Source: Arthrobacter sp. StoSoilA2 (GTDB taxonomy: Bacteria; Actinomycetota; Actinomycetes; Actinomycetales; Micrococcaceae). From it: a DNA stretch of 64,000 nt. Position numbers and translations under genes: made by a program. Under the pieces are notes generated by a model that did no database searches, was not told the DNA's origin, and worked only from the letters and a program-made list of their open reading frames with translations. The stretch covers positions 1,426,001 to 1,490,000 of the forward strand of contig NZ_AP024643.1 of assembly GCF_019977195.1 (NCBI RefSeq), in the 5' to 3' direction. Positions 1-8,256 of the stretch are shown here, one piece after another. How positions within the stretch are numbered: position 1 is the first letter of the stretch; every line of letters starts with the position of its first letter.

Positions 1-273
1 GTCGTTGTGCCAAACGCCAAGGAGGAGGGTCCAGGAGTCAGGCGTGAATCCGGCCCTGCAGCGCCAGTACCACTGGGCCATGTTGGGAGCGAGTTCGTCG
101 TCCGGGAGTTCTGCCCACGGCGTGCTGAACGGGCTCTTGCCGGGCTCGTGGACGCCGGAACGGGCGGCCGCGACGGCAGCCGGGATATCGGCGTCGAGAA
201 CTGGACGGAGAGTCAGCCGGGGCGTCGTGAGCGTGAGTCCGAAGGGCGGCCAGATTTCCGTGAGCGTGGTCAT
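1..273 (-). CDS. GNAT-family N-acetyltransferase, N-terminal part (runs off window)
   Basis: The minus strand reads from an ATG at 273 through 91 codons with no stop and leaves the window at base 1. The N-terminus has the TPRLTLRPVLDADIPA pattern typical of the first strand and helix of RimJ/RimL-like GNAT acetyltransferases, followed by a W-rich segment (AQWYWRC). Family members transfer acetyl from acetyl-CoA to an amine. The acetyl-CoA loop lies outside the window, so the substrate cannot be guessed. The start is the only ATG in frame and sits just before the conserved strand. Confidence 0.7.
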   Translation of the reverse strand, partial: MTTLTEIWPPFGLTLTTPRLTLRPVLDADIPAAVAAARSGVHEPGKSPFSTPWAELPDDELAPNMAQWYWRCRAGFTPDSWTLLLGVWHND

Positions 274-335
274 CGGTGCAGCTTAGCCCGGCTGTCGAGG
301 GCATGCGAGTCACAGGGCCGGTGCCAGCCTCATGA

Positions 336-389
336 GTGGTGAACCCGCTAATCCGTTGTTGGCCAACCAAGGAATAGCGGGTTCACCAC
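336..389. repeat. 15-bp perfect inverted repeat, terminator-like
   Basis: GTGGTGAACCCGCTA at 336–350 is the exact reverse complement of TAGCGGGTTCACCAC at 375–389, with a 24-nt spacer. It lies 20 bp past the stop of the minus-strand gene at 410–1222 and upstream of the GNAT gene. It may end or attenuate that transcript, but no T-run follows on either strand. Confidence 0.5.
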
Positions 390-409
390 GTTGGCAGATC
401 CTGGGGATG

Positions 410-1222
410 TCAGGCTGCTGGGCCGATGTCCCAGGAGATATGGCGCCGAACGTCGGTCAGGTTCATTGATTCGGCAAGGAAAAGATCGTCCAGCATGTAT
501 TCGTCAACGGCCAGAATCTTTAGCCAATGACCTTTGCCGGCCGTATCGCCGTCCAGGCTTTGGCTGGCCACGCAGACGCCCGTCCCGGCATCCACGCGGA
601 TCAGCGTCCGCCCCGGATGGGCCAAAGGTTGGGAAGGATCCAAGGGCACGTAGGTCCGGCCACGGGTAACCACCGTTTCCAGAGCCAAGCGTCCCTCATG
701 GTCAACTTCCCGGGGCTCTTCCAGGGACACGGGATTGGAATCCGGGAACTCCAGCGGGACGGGCGCATTGCCGGCAAGTTCCACCGGATCCAGTGCTGCA
801 GCCAGCCGTCCGTTGCCGAAGGACGGTTCACCGTATGCCGCCTCCGGGCGCCTCCGGACCAAGCCAGCGCCATCATAGACCGGGGTCACCAGGTGGGCAG
901 GAAGCAACCATGAGCGTCGCGTCGCACTGACGTAGAAGTCGTCCCGGGAATCGTTGATGCCCGTCGTGCTGTGCAGCAGCTTTCCGTCAGGAGTCTCCAG
1001 CCGCAGCGCGCCGGGCCGCCTGAGCCATGCACGGACCAGATTGGCGCCCGTCCCGGGCCGTTCGAGGTATTCGAAACGCAGACTCGTCCATTTCCACGGG
1101 GAAGAACGGCAAAGGTTGCGGAATGTGGAGGACAAGTCCTGCTGTTGCCCGTTGTTGCCGTTGGCCGGGCCAAAACCTGTTCCGAAACCTGATCCACCTG
1201 CACTGTATCGGCCCATATCCAC
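410..1222 (-). CDS. hypothetical protein
   Basis: Open frame of 270 codons that I do not recognise. It begins at GTG 1222 or at the ATG two codons later (1216). The N-terminus is Gly/Asn/Gln-rich. The rest looks like a soluble globular protein with no membrane segment and no signal peptide. Visible stretches include RTYVPLDPSQPLAHPGRTLIRVD and a C-terminal segment ending HISWDIGPAA. It is divergent from the prepilin peptidase at 1279, with 56 bp between them. Codon bias matches the neighbours and no competing frame gives a better protein. Confidence 0.6.
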   Translation of the reverse strand: MDMGRYSAGGSGFGTGFGPANGNNGQQQDLSSTFRNLCRSSPWKWTSLRFEYLERPGTGANLVRAWLRRPGALRLETPDGKLLHSTTGINDSRDDFYVSATRRSWLLPAHLVTPVYDGAGLVRRRPEAAYGEPSFGNGRLAAALDPVELAGNAPVPLEFPDSNPVSLEEPREVDHEGRLALETVVTRGRTYVPLDPSQPLAHPGRTLIRVDAGTGVCVASQSLDGDTAGKGHWLKILAVDEYMLDDLFLAESMNLTDVRRHISWDIGPAA

Positions 1223-1278
1223 AGTTTACCTACGCGTTCAACCCGGCCCTTTGAGCAATCCGGGATAGCATCTGCAGG

Positions 1279-1824
1279 GTGATCCGACGACTCGCCGACC
1301 TCTGGGACGCCAGCCCACTGGGCTTCTGGCTGGTGGTTCTTGCCTGTGCGTACTTTGTGGTGATGGCCGTTCGCCTGACCATTATTGATATCCGGAGCCA
1401 TCTGCTGCCGAACCGGATTGTCTTTCCCTCGTATGCGGTGGGCGGGGTACTGCTGCTGGGCGCTGCTGTCCTGGTGTTCTTTGGCGGCCCGGATGCTGCG
1501 CTGGATGCCTCGATGTTCGGTATCCCCGGGCTAGGAGTGCTGGCCGGTGGCGGCGTGCTGTGGCTGTTCTACTTCCTGCTCCGCCTGGTCTATCCCCCCG
1601 GTATGGGGTTTGGGGATGTGAAGCTGGCCGGAGTGCTTGGGCTCTACCTCGGCTACCTGGGGTGGGCCCATGTCTTCGCCGGCACCTTCGCTGCTTTCTT
1701 GCTCGGCGGGTTGTGGAGCCTGGTGATCCTTATGTCCAGGCGCGGAACGCTGGGTTCGGCCATCCCGTTCGGGCCCTTCATGCTCGCGGGAGCCTTGGTG
1801 AGCATGGTGCTTTTGCCTGCTTGA
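1279..1824 (+). CDS. prepilin peptidase (A24 family), methylase-less form
   Basis: A 181-residue polytopic membrane protein with the two aspartates of the type IV prepilin peptidase family. The first is in DIRSHLLPNRIV (Asp37) and the second in GMGFGDVK (Asp113, the GxGD motif). The length and the lack of the N-terminal zinc/N-methyltransferase domain of PilD-type enzymes fit the short CpaA/TadV-type enzymes that process Flp or pseudopilin leaders. Six or so hydrophobic helices are visible. The start is GTG 1279. No pilin or secretion genes are in the window, so its substrates must be encoded elsewhere. Confidence 0.85.
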   Translation: MIRRLADLWDASPLGFWLVVLACAYFVVMAVRLTIIDIRSHLLPNRIVFPSYAVGGVLLLGAAVLVFFGGPDAALDASMFGIPGLGVLAGGGVLWLFYFLLRLVYPPGMGFGDVKLAGVLGLYLGYLGWAHVFAGTFAAFLLGGLWSLVILMSRRGTLGSAIPFGPFMLAGALVSMVLLPA

Positions 1825-1953
1825 TTCTTGCAGTCGCCACCGCAGACAACTGCGGCCGAACTGCAACGCTTCCCGTATTCTCAGCGTTCACCGGGCTGCG
1901 GCATGCTTAGCCCAGATGGTTTGATCGCTCAGGAACGCCTGAAGGGGGCCAGG

Positions 1954-2456
1954 GTGCAGCGGAGTGGATTTTGGCCCGTTCCGGGTGTCACAGTGGCCTG
2001 CGCATTGCTGCTCTCCGGATGCGGGCAATCGGGCAACGTTCCCGGTGCAACCCCCGGGCCCAGCATTCAACCGCTCATAACCCAGAAGCCGGAGCCTTTC
2101 TGCGAGGGCGGTCCGCTGGGTTGCTCCACGTTTACGTCGGTACACGGAAGCGATGCCACCGGAGATGTAGCCTGGCTCGGCACACGCCGCTGCAGATCAG
2201 CGCGACGCATATCAACGGGGCATGGACCCTACTGGTGAAGACGCCGTGCAACGTGCTCAATGTGGAAATCTCGGTCAAGGACGATACCTGGGCCATGCGC
2301 TCGATGGCCGCCTCTGCCATGGGCTGCCCGGAGCTTGAGGGCAGCCACGAGGCCTGGACCGCCAAGCTCTTCGAGCAACCTGTTCAATGGAAACTCAATG
2401 GCGGCGTGCTCACGTTGAGCAACCCGTATGCCACGATCGAATTGAAGGAAAACTAA
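1954..2456 (+). pseudogene. META-domain lipoprotein interrupted by a frameshift
   Basis: Two frames together make one protein. The first starts at GTG 1954 behind a G-rich ribosome-binding site. It encodes a lipoprotein signal (GVTVACALLLSGCG, lipobox LLSGC) and a low-complexity linker, and runs to a stop at 2236–2238. The second, in the −1 frame, continues from about 2181 with TPLQISATHINGAWTLL, then TPCNVLNVEISV and a C-terminal LNGGVLTLS strand to the stop at 2456. That half resembles the META/HslJ fold. Adding one base at the GGCACACG stretch near 2180 would join them as GTTPLQ. Either the gene is broken by a one-base deletion or the assembly lost a base. Confidence 0.7.
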
Positions 2457-2460
2457 CTCC

Positions 2461-2937
2461 ATGGGCGCACCGGAATTTATCCTCAAGCTTCGGGAGAAGA
2501 TCGGGAATGACCCCCTGTGGTTGCCGGCGGTCAGGGGAGTGGTTTTCGACGACGATGGCCGGGTGCTGCTCTGCCAAAGGGTGGACAATCACCACTGGAC
2601 GGTGATCACCGGCATCCTTGAGCCAGGCGAGCATCCCGCACCCGGGCTGGTCAGGGAAATCTTCGAGGAAACTGCGGTTGTGGCCGAAACTGAGCGGATC
2701 ATCGCCGTCGGGGTTGTAGGTCCGGTGACCTTTCCGAACGGCGACATCTGCGACTTCCTGGACATCACTTTCCGCTGCAGATATGTTTCCGGCGAAGCCC
2801 AGGTAAACGATGATGAATCGATCGCCGTCGGATGGTTTGGCCTGGATGAACTGCCTGACATGAGCGAGGGAAACCTTCAAGCCATCAGGCTTGCCACGGA
2901 GCCCGAAGGCCCCGTGGCGTACCAGGTGGAGGACTAA
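2461..2937 (+). CDS. NUDIX hydrolase
   Basis: A 158-residue protein with a Nudix box at residues 51–73. G51, E57, R65, E66, E69 and E70 fit the GX5EX7REUXEEXGU pattern, except that the late Gly is Ala (EETAVV). This box binds the divalent metal that activates water for cleavage of nucleoside-diphosphate-linked substrates. The N-terminal LPAVRGVVFDDDGRVLLCQR strand is typical of MutT-like members. The ATG lies 4 bp after the stop of the lipoprotein reading frame, so the two were probably cotranscribed. The substrate is not predictable from the sequence. Confidence 0.88.
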   Translation: MGAPEFILKLREKIGNDPLWLPAVRGVVFDDDGRVLLCQRVDNHHWTVITGILEPGEHPAPGLVREIFEETAVVAETERIIAVGVVGPVTFPNGDICDFLDITFRCRYVSGEAQVNDDESIAVGWFGLDELPDMSEGNLQAIRLATEPEGPVAYQVED

Positions 2938-3001
2938 ACTATGTGGCGCCGGTGTCAGCCGGTGCCCGCCCGGGCTCCTGCCCATGGCCCGGGAACGCCA
3001 A

Positions 3002-3035
3002 CGGCCGGCACCTTTTCGAAGAAAGGTGCCGGCCG
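3002..3035. terminator. bidirectional hairpin terminator between NUDIX and fumC
   Basis: CGGCCGGCACCTTT at 3002–3015 pairs perfectly with AAAGGTGCCGGCCG at 3022–3035 over a 6-nt loop, giving a 14-bp GC-rich stem. It sits between the stops of the converging NUDIX and fumC genes. Confidence 0.8.
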
Positions 3036-3064
3036 CCGTCGTGCTTTGGGTTTTAGGCCAAACG

Positions 3065-4492
3065 TCAGGCCTTGTGCGCCGGGGACGTCATGGTGGTGAC
3101 GTCCAGGGCCTTGTCGAGTTCTGCCTCGGAGACCTTGCCGTCGCCTTCACCCACGAAGCCAAGCTTCTCCGTTGCCTGGCGGATGGTGAGGCCCTCCTTG
3201 ACGGCGATCTTGGCAATCTTGGCGGCGTTCTCGTAGCCAATGAACTTGTTCAGCGGCGTCACGATGGACGGGGATGCCTCAGCCAGGAAGCGGGCGCGCT
3301 CCACGTTGGCGGTGATCCCGTCGATCATCTTGTCGGCCATCACGCGGCTGGTGTTGGCCAGCAGGCGGATGGACTCCAGGAGGTTGGCGGCCATGACGGG
3401 GATGCCTACGTTGAGTTCGAAGGCGCCGTTGGTGCCGGACCATGCGATCGCGGTGTCGTTGCCGATAACCTGGGCGCACACCATGATGGAGGCTTCGCAG
3501 ATAACGGGGTTGACCTTGCCCGGCATGATCGAGGAGCCCGGCTGAAGGTCCGGGATGGCGATCTCGCCGAGGCCCGTGTTGGGGCCCGAACCCATCCAGC
3601 GGAGGTCGTTGTTGATCTTCATGAAGGAGATCGCGATGTTGCGCAGCTGGCTGGAGCCCTCGATGAGGCCGTCGCGGTTTGCCTGTGCTTCGAAGTGGTC
3701 GCGGGCCTCGGTCAGCGGCAGGCCGGTGTCGGCTGCGAGCAATTCGATGACGCGCTCCGGGAAACCGGCAGGAGTGTTGATGCCGGTGCCAACAGCGGTG
3801 CCTCCAAGGGGGACCTCGGCGACGCGGGGGAGTGCTGCGTTGATGCGCTCGATGCCGTAACGGACCTGGGCGGCGTAGCCACCGAACTCCTGGCCGAGCA
3901 TCACCGGTGTGGCATCCATGAGGTGCGTGCGGCCGGACTTGACGACGTCCTTGAACTCCACGGCCTTACGGTCCAGGGAATCGGCCAGGTATTCCAGGGC
4001 CGGGATCAGGTCATTGATCAGGGCCGAGGTGGCGGCAACGTGCACGGACGTCGGGAACACATCGTTGGAGGACTGCGAAGCGTTCACGTGGTCGTTGGGG
4101 TGGACCACTTTGTCGCTGCCCGCAGCTGCGAGGGCACGCGAAGCGAGCTCTGCGATGACCTCGTTGGTGTTCATGTTGGAGGAAGTGCCCGAGCCGGTCT
4201 GGAAGACGTCAATCGGGAAGTCGCCGTCGTACTTGCCGGTCGCTACCTCATCGGCAGCTGCGGCGATGGCCTCGGCGAGCTCACCATCGAGCACCCCCAG
4301 TTCGGCGTTCGCCAGTGCAGCGGCCTTCTTGACGCGTGCAAGGGCTTCGATGTGAGTGCGCTCAAGCGTCTTGCCGGAGATGGGGAAGTTCTCCACAGCA
4401 CGCTGCGTCTGGGCGCGGTACAGGGCGTTCACGGGGACGCGAACTTCGCCCATCGTGTCATGTTCAATACGGAACTCAGTGGTGGAAGTCAT
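3065..4492 (-). CDS. fumC: class II fumarate hydratase
   Basis: A 475-residue cytosolic TCA-cycle enzyme that interconverts fumarate and malate. All family signatures are present: GTSSNMN at 102–108, GRTHLMDATP at 187–196 (catalytic His190) and the superfamily loop GSSIMPGKVNP at 319–329 with its catalytic Ser. Full length for the iron-independent, homotetrameric class. It is separately transcribed: a terminator-like hairpin lies upstream (4547–4574) and another after its stop. The ATG start at 4492 is followed directly by MTSTTEFRIEHDTMGEV, the usual N-terminus. Confidence 0.97.
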   Translation of the reverse strand: MTSTTEFRIEHDTMGEVRVPVNALYRAQTQRAVENFPISGKTLERTHIEALARVKKAAALANAELGVLDGELAEAIAAAADEVATGKYDGDFPIDVFQTGSGTSSNMNTNEVIAELASRALAAAGSDKVVHPNDHVNASQSSNDVFPTSVHVAATSALINDLIPALEYLADSLDRKAVEFKDVVKSGRTHLMDATPVMLGQEFGGYAAQVRYGIERINAALPRVAEVPLGGTAVGTGINTPAGFPERVIELLAADTGLPLTEARDHFEAQANRDGLIEGSSQLRNIAISFMKINNDLRWMGSGPNTGLGEIAIPDLQPGSSIMPGKVNPVICEASIMVCAQVIGNDTAIAWSGTNGAFELNVGIPVMAANLLESIRLLANTSRVMADKMIDGITANVERARFLAEASPSIVTPLNKFIGYENAAKIAKIAVKEGLTIRQATEKLGFVGEGDGKVSEAELDKALDVTTMTSPAHKA

Positions 4493-4546
4493 GGGGCTAG
4501 CTTAGGGCGACTTAATGGTTCACAGAAAACCAGGAATGGAGTGCTA

Positions 4547-4574
4547 CGTGCTCCGGCCTGACGACCGGAGCACG
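4547..4574 (-). terminator. hairpin downstream of carbonic anhydrase
   Basis: CGTGCTCCGG (4547–4556) and CCGGAGCACG (4565–4574) form a perfect 10-bp stem with an 8-nt loop. It begins 5 bp beyond the carbonic anhydrase stop on the minus strand. No strong T-run follows. Confidence 0.6.
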
Positions 4575-4579
4575 GCCGG

Positions 4580-5194
4580 CTAGAGCTTGCCGATCCCGGA
4601 AACGAGGGCCGCGCGGCCCTCATCGAGCTTGTAGGACAGACCCACGACGGCGACGCGGCCGTCGTCGATGGCGTCGGAAATCACACGCGAACTGTCGGCC
4701 AGCCGGGCCGCCGTTTGCTTGACGTGCTCCACCACCATGTCGTTGACGTCTTCCTGGTCATTGCGCTTGGCCGTCAATACCGACGGCGTGATGCGTTCCA
4801 CCAGGTCACGAATGAACCCAATTGGCATCTCACCCGTTTCCACCGCGGCCTTGGTGGCCTTCACGGCTCCACAGCTGTCGTGGCCGAGAATGACGATCAG
4901 TGGAACACGGAGTTCGGCAATGCTGTATTCAAGCGAACCAAGGACGGCGTCATCAATCACCTGCCCCGCCGTGCGAACCACGAAGGCGTCGCCCAAGCCG
5001 AGATCGAAGATGATTTCTGCGGCAAGCCTGGAATCCGAGCAACCGAAGATGACGGCAAAGGGATTCTGGTTCTCCACCAGGGAGGAGCGTCGCGATGCAT
5101 CCTGGTTGGGGTGCAGGGATTCACCGGAAACAAAACGTTCATTGCCCTCTTGGAGGCGGCGCCAAGCAAGGGCGGGAGTCAGATAGGTAGGCAC
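4580..5194 (-). CDS. beta-class carbonic anhydrase
   Basis: A 204-residue enzyme catalysing reversible hydration of CO2 to bicarbonate. The beta-class zinc site is complete: CSDSR at 52–56 gives Cys52 and the Asp54/Arg56 dyad, and HDSCGAV at 105–111 gives His105 and Cys108. Length and the RTAGQVIDDAVLGSLEYSI segment are standard. It is cytosolic, with no signal peptide. It lies between fumC and the DUF4245 gene on the same strand. Confidence 0.95.
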   Translation of the reverse strand: MPTYLTPALAWRRLQEGNERFVSGESLHPNQDASRRSSLVENQNPFAVIFGCSDSRLAAEIIFDLGLGDAFVVRTAGQVIDDAVLGSLEYSIAELRVPLIVILGHDSCGAVKATKAAVETGEMPIGFIRDLVERITPSVLTAKRNDQEDVNDMVVEHVKQTAARLADSSRVISDAIDDGRVAVVGLSYKLDEGRAALVSGIGKL

Positions 5195-5250
5195 CTGATT
5201 ACTTTACGGCCCGGAGGCGGCGGCTCGTAAAACTGTTGCGCTGCGTGTGC

Positions 5251-5952
5251 TTATGAGGTCGGCGCTGCAGAGGCCGAAGCTGCAGCGGCCTGGTCCGCGG
5301 ACTTAACCACAGCGGCGGCGAGGGAAGCGAACTCTTCAAGGTTCGCCGTGCCGCTGAGAATGATGGTGGTTCCGCGGTAGTCGAGCACCATGCTGCGCTT
5401 GTCCTTGCCGGAATCGTGGAGCTCCCAGTCCTGGCCACCGGCGTTACGGGTGCCGGTCAGGGGCAGGTTACCTGTCTGCTGGAGGACCCACGTGGGATTC
5501 GCCTTGTTGGTCTGGGTGAGGCCGATGAAGGACTCCTTGGGAGTCAGGTAACCAACTTCCCAAGTGGGCACGCCCGTTCCGGTGCCGGATTCCCAGCGGG
5601 CGTAGTTCGGCTTGAATGTGTCGCCGGTTTCCGGCGTGACAGGTGTGAATCCCGCCACATCGGCAGCGTTGCGGGCTATGGAAGCAACGTCAACGGCGGG
5701 CCGAAAGCCCTCACCCTTGGGTGCAGGGTTCATCAACACAATGGGAAGGAATGCGAGGACACACAGCACCAGCGCAATGATCATGCCAATGACGGAGGCA
5801 TTGGCCCGCTTGGCGGCTTTTGCCGGAATGACGGGTTTATAGGGGGCATCCACAGCGTCCGGGACGCTGCCGGGGTTTGCCTCTGCAGCCTGGGGCTGGT
5901 TGCCGGCGGCGGGCTTGTCCTGCGTTTCACTCACACCTCCATAGTCCCTCAT
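5251..5952 (-). CDS. DUF4245 membrane-anchored protein
   Basis: An actinobacterial protein of unknown function. A charged, Ala/Pro-rich cytoplasmic N-terminus is followed by one transmembrane segment (SVIGMIIALVLCVLAFLPIV). The extracytoplasmic DUF4245 domain follows, with YARWESGTGTGVPTWEVGYLTP and GGQDWELHDS strands, and then an Ala/Ser-rich tail. The start is uncertain. ATG 5952 is used here. GTG 5934 is abutted by a GGAGGT that leaves no spacing, and the frame is open up to 6009. In actinobacteria it commonly sits beside glpX, as here (divergent). Confidence 0.75.
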   Translation of the reverse strand: MRDYGGVSETQDKPAAGNQPQAAEANPGSVPDAVDAPYKPVIPAKAAKRANASVIGMIIALVLCVLAFLPIVLMNPAPKGEGFRPAVDVASIARNAADVAGFTPVTPETGDTFKPNYARWESGTGTGVPTWEVGYLTPKESFIGLTQTNKANPTWVLQQTGNLPLTGTRNAGGQDWELHDSGKDKRSMVLDYRGTTIILSGTANLEEFASLAAAVVKSADQAAAASASAAPTS

Positions 5953-6119
5953 CCCGGCTATGAACACACAACCGGGAACCTCACCACAGGAACTGCCCGC
6001 CGTGGTCATCCAGCGACTCCAAACGCATGCGGCGACTATGATCGTTCATAGAGGGACCCCAGGTTGCCTCGTGCAACCGTGTCCGGTCCCGTGAATCGTC
6101 ACTCGAAGAAGAGGTTCAA

Positions 6120-7157
6120 GTGTCTCCTGCACCAATGACCCAGCAGTATTCCACGATTTCGCCGTCGCTCGCCGTCGGCACCGACGAACCCGACCGCAAC
6201 CTGGCGCTGGAACTCGTCCGTGTCACCGAGGCCGCGGCAATTGCCGGTGGCCACTGGGTAGGTTTCGGCGACAAGAACAAGGCAGACGGCGCCGCCGTCG
6301 ACGCCATGCGTTCGTTCCTTCACACCGTCCACTTCAATGGAGTCGTGGTCATCGGTGAAGGCGAAAAAGACGAAGCCCCCATGTTGTTCAATGGCGAGCA
6401 GGTTGGTGACGGCACCGGTCCCGAGTGCGACGTCGCGGTGGACCCCATCGACGGAACCCGCCTGACCGCCCTCGGCATCAACAACGCCCTGGCCGTCCTG
6501 GCAGTAGCCGAGCGCGGCTCCATGTTCGATCCGTCCGCGGTCTTCTACATGGAAAAGCTGGTCACAGGCCCCGAAGCTGCCGACATGGTGGACCTGCGCC
6601 TGCCCGTGAAGCAGAACCTGCACCTGATCGCCAAGGCCAAGGGCGTCAAGGTCAACCAGCTCAACGTCATGATCCTGGACCGCGACCGGCACCGCCCGCT
6701 CGTGGAGGAAATCCGCGAAGCCGGTGCACGCACCAAGTTCATCATGGACGGCGACGTCGCAGGTGCCATCGCCGCAGCCCGGTCCGGAACCGGCGTGGAC
6801 GCACTGATGGGCATCGGCGGAACCCCCGAAGGCATCGTTGCCGCATGCGCCATCAAGTCCCTCGGCGGTGTTATCCAAGGCCGCCTGTGGCCCACGTCGG
6901 ACGACGAAAAGCAGAAGGCCATTGACGCCGGACACGACCTCGACCGCGTCCTTTCCACCAACGACCTCGTCACCTCGGACAACTGCTACTTCGCAGCCAC
7001 CGGTATCACCGACGGCGACCTCCTCCGCGGCGTTCGCTACCAGAAGGACCGCGTCCTGACGCAGTCCATCGTGATGCGTTCCAAGTCCGGCACGGTGCGC
7101 TTCGTTGATGCTGAGCACCACGCATCCAAGTGGGAGACGTACGCGCGCAAGCCGTAA
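6120..7157 (+). CDS. glpX: class II fructose-1,6-bisphosphatase
   Basis: A 345-residue gluconeogenic phosphatase converting fructose-1,6-bisphosphate to fructose-6-phosphate. Metal and phosphate motifs of the GlpX family are visible: GEGEKDEAP at 79–87, DPIDGT at 108–113, GDVAGAI at 211–217 and GIGGTPEG at 231–238. The GTG start at 6120 follows a GAAGAGG ribosome-binding site. This is the usual sole FBPase of actinobacteria. It is followed by a strong terminator-like hairpin. Confidence 0.96.
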   Translation: MSPAPMTQQYSTISPSLAVGTDEPDRNLALELVRVTEAAAIAGGHWVGFGDKNKADGAAVDAMRSFLHTVHFNGVVVIGEGEKDEAPMLFNGEQVGDGTGPECDVAVDPIDGTRLTALGINNALAVLAVAERGSMFDPSAVFYMEKLVTGPEAADMVDLRLPVKQNLHLIAKAKGVKVNQLNVMILDRDRHRPLVEEIREAGARTKFIMDGDVAGAIAAARSGTGVDALMGIGGTPEGIVAACAIKSLGGVIQGRLWPTSDDEKQKAIDAGHDLDRVLSTNDLVTSDNCYFAATGITDGDLLRGVRYQKDRVLTQSIVMRSKSGTVRFVDAEHHASKWETYARKP

Positions 7158-7190
7158 CCTTCCCTTGGCGTAACGCGCCTTTGGACGCAA

Positions 7191-7263
7191 ATAGCGCCCC
7201 ATCGCTCTGCGGCTATCTCCTCGTACCTCGTCGATTTGATGCCGCTCCCGCGATGGGGCGCTT
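7191..7263 (+). terminator. long-loop terminator after glpX
   Basis: AGCGCCCCATCGC at 7191–7203 and GCGATGGGGCGCT at 7248–7260 form a perfect 13-bp stem ending in TTTT. The 44-nt loop is unusually long for an intrinsic terminator. The element lies between convergent glpX and the FemAB-like gene. Confidence 0.65.
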
Positions 7264-7317
7264 TTCGCTGTCCGGAGGCGTAAGTGCCGCGGCTTCCGGC
7301 TTCGCGCTGTTGTGGGA

Positions 7318-8253
7318 TCAGCGGAGTTTGTCGCGGAGCTTTCGGGCCAGTTGGTAGGCGCCGTAGCGGAGTTTGTTCACTGGGAGGTCCCAGGTGCCGG
7401 GGTAGGCTACTTCGCGGCCTCCGAAGGACTTCTTGAAGGACGTGAAGCCTGCCCACTTATGGTCCGGCTGGTCTTCAGGGGCCACACCCCAGAGGTCCAC
7501 GTGTTTCAGGCCCTTCTCCTTGGCATCTGCCATGAGGTTGACCAGGAGCGGAATGCCGGCGCTGAGCTTGCGGTGCGTGTCGTCCAGCGCGGCATGGGCG
7601 TAGGTGCGCGTGTCCGAGGAATCGTAGGTGAACGCGGCAGCGATCGGCTCGCCCTCCAGCTCAGCTATGAACAGCGTTCCGGCGCCGGAGGGTAGCAAGC
7701 ATTCAGCCACCTGGGTGAGGTACTCATCGCTTTGCGGCTTGAAGCCGTTGCGTGCTGCCGTCAGGTGGAGGAAATGCAGGAGAACCTTGATGTCAGCAGG
7801 ATCCTGGGATGCCCGGAACGTCACGCCCTTCTTGTGGATGTTGCGGTAGAGGTTCCGGTTGGTCGGCTTCATTCCGCCAAGAACGTCCTTGAAATCGCCC
7901 TCAAGGTCCACGATCCAGCTCAACTCCGGCTGCAGGTTCACGGGCGCCGGCTGGAGGCCACGGGCACGGAGGAGTGCGTCGGCCTCGGACGCTGTGAAAC
8001 CTGCTGACACAGGTTCCATGCGCACGAAGACAGCACGTTCCTTCTTCGCCAATTCCACCAAGGCAGCCGTCGCGGCGTCGAAGGCGTCCACGGACTTTGC
8101 CACGGGCCCATAAGGGGCGTAGATGACCTTGCCAGCCGGGTTCTTTTCCTCAATGGCGAGGAAGCTCCAGCCGGGGCCGGACTGCTCATGGACCCGGCGG
8201 CCGAGCGAACGCTGGACGTCAGCCCAAGCGGGCGACTGCAGAAAAAAGTCCAC
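7318..8253 (-). CDS. FemAB/FemX-type peptidoglycan bridge ligase
   Basis: A 311-residue protein of the double-GNAT Fem family, which adds amino acids from aminoacyl-tRNA to lipid II to build the interpeptide bridge. Supporting segments are the N-terminal FLQSPAWADVQ, the central MKPTNRNLYRNIHKKGVTFR helix and the C-terminal LWGVAPEDQPDHKWAGFTSFKKSFGG signature. It starts at GTG 8253, with 3 bp between it and the manA stop, so it is translationally linked to manA. Which bridge residue it adds cannot be read from the sequence. Confidence 0.88.
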   Translation of the reverse strand: MDFFLQSPAWADVQRSLGRRVHEQSGPGWSFLAIEEKNPAGKVIYAPYGPVAKSVDAFDAATAALVELAKKERAVFVRMEPVSAGFTASEADALLRARGLQPAPVNLQPELSWIVDLEGDFKDVLGGMKPTNRNLYRNIHKKGVTFRASQDPADIKVLLHFLHLTAARNGFKPQSDEYLTQVAECLLPSGAGTLFIAELEGEPIAAAFTYDSSDTRTYAHAALDDTHRKLSAGIPLLVNLMADAKEKGLKHVDLWGVAPEDQPDHKWAGFTSFKKSFGGREVAYPGTWDLPVNKLRYGAYQLARKLRDKLR

Positions 8254-8256
8254 GGC

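Noticed and set aside
2891..4561. Plus-strand 556-codon frame over fumC
   Set aside because: It is the antisense shadow of a fully recognised fumarase; its composition is typical of GC-rich reverse frames.
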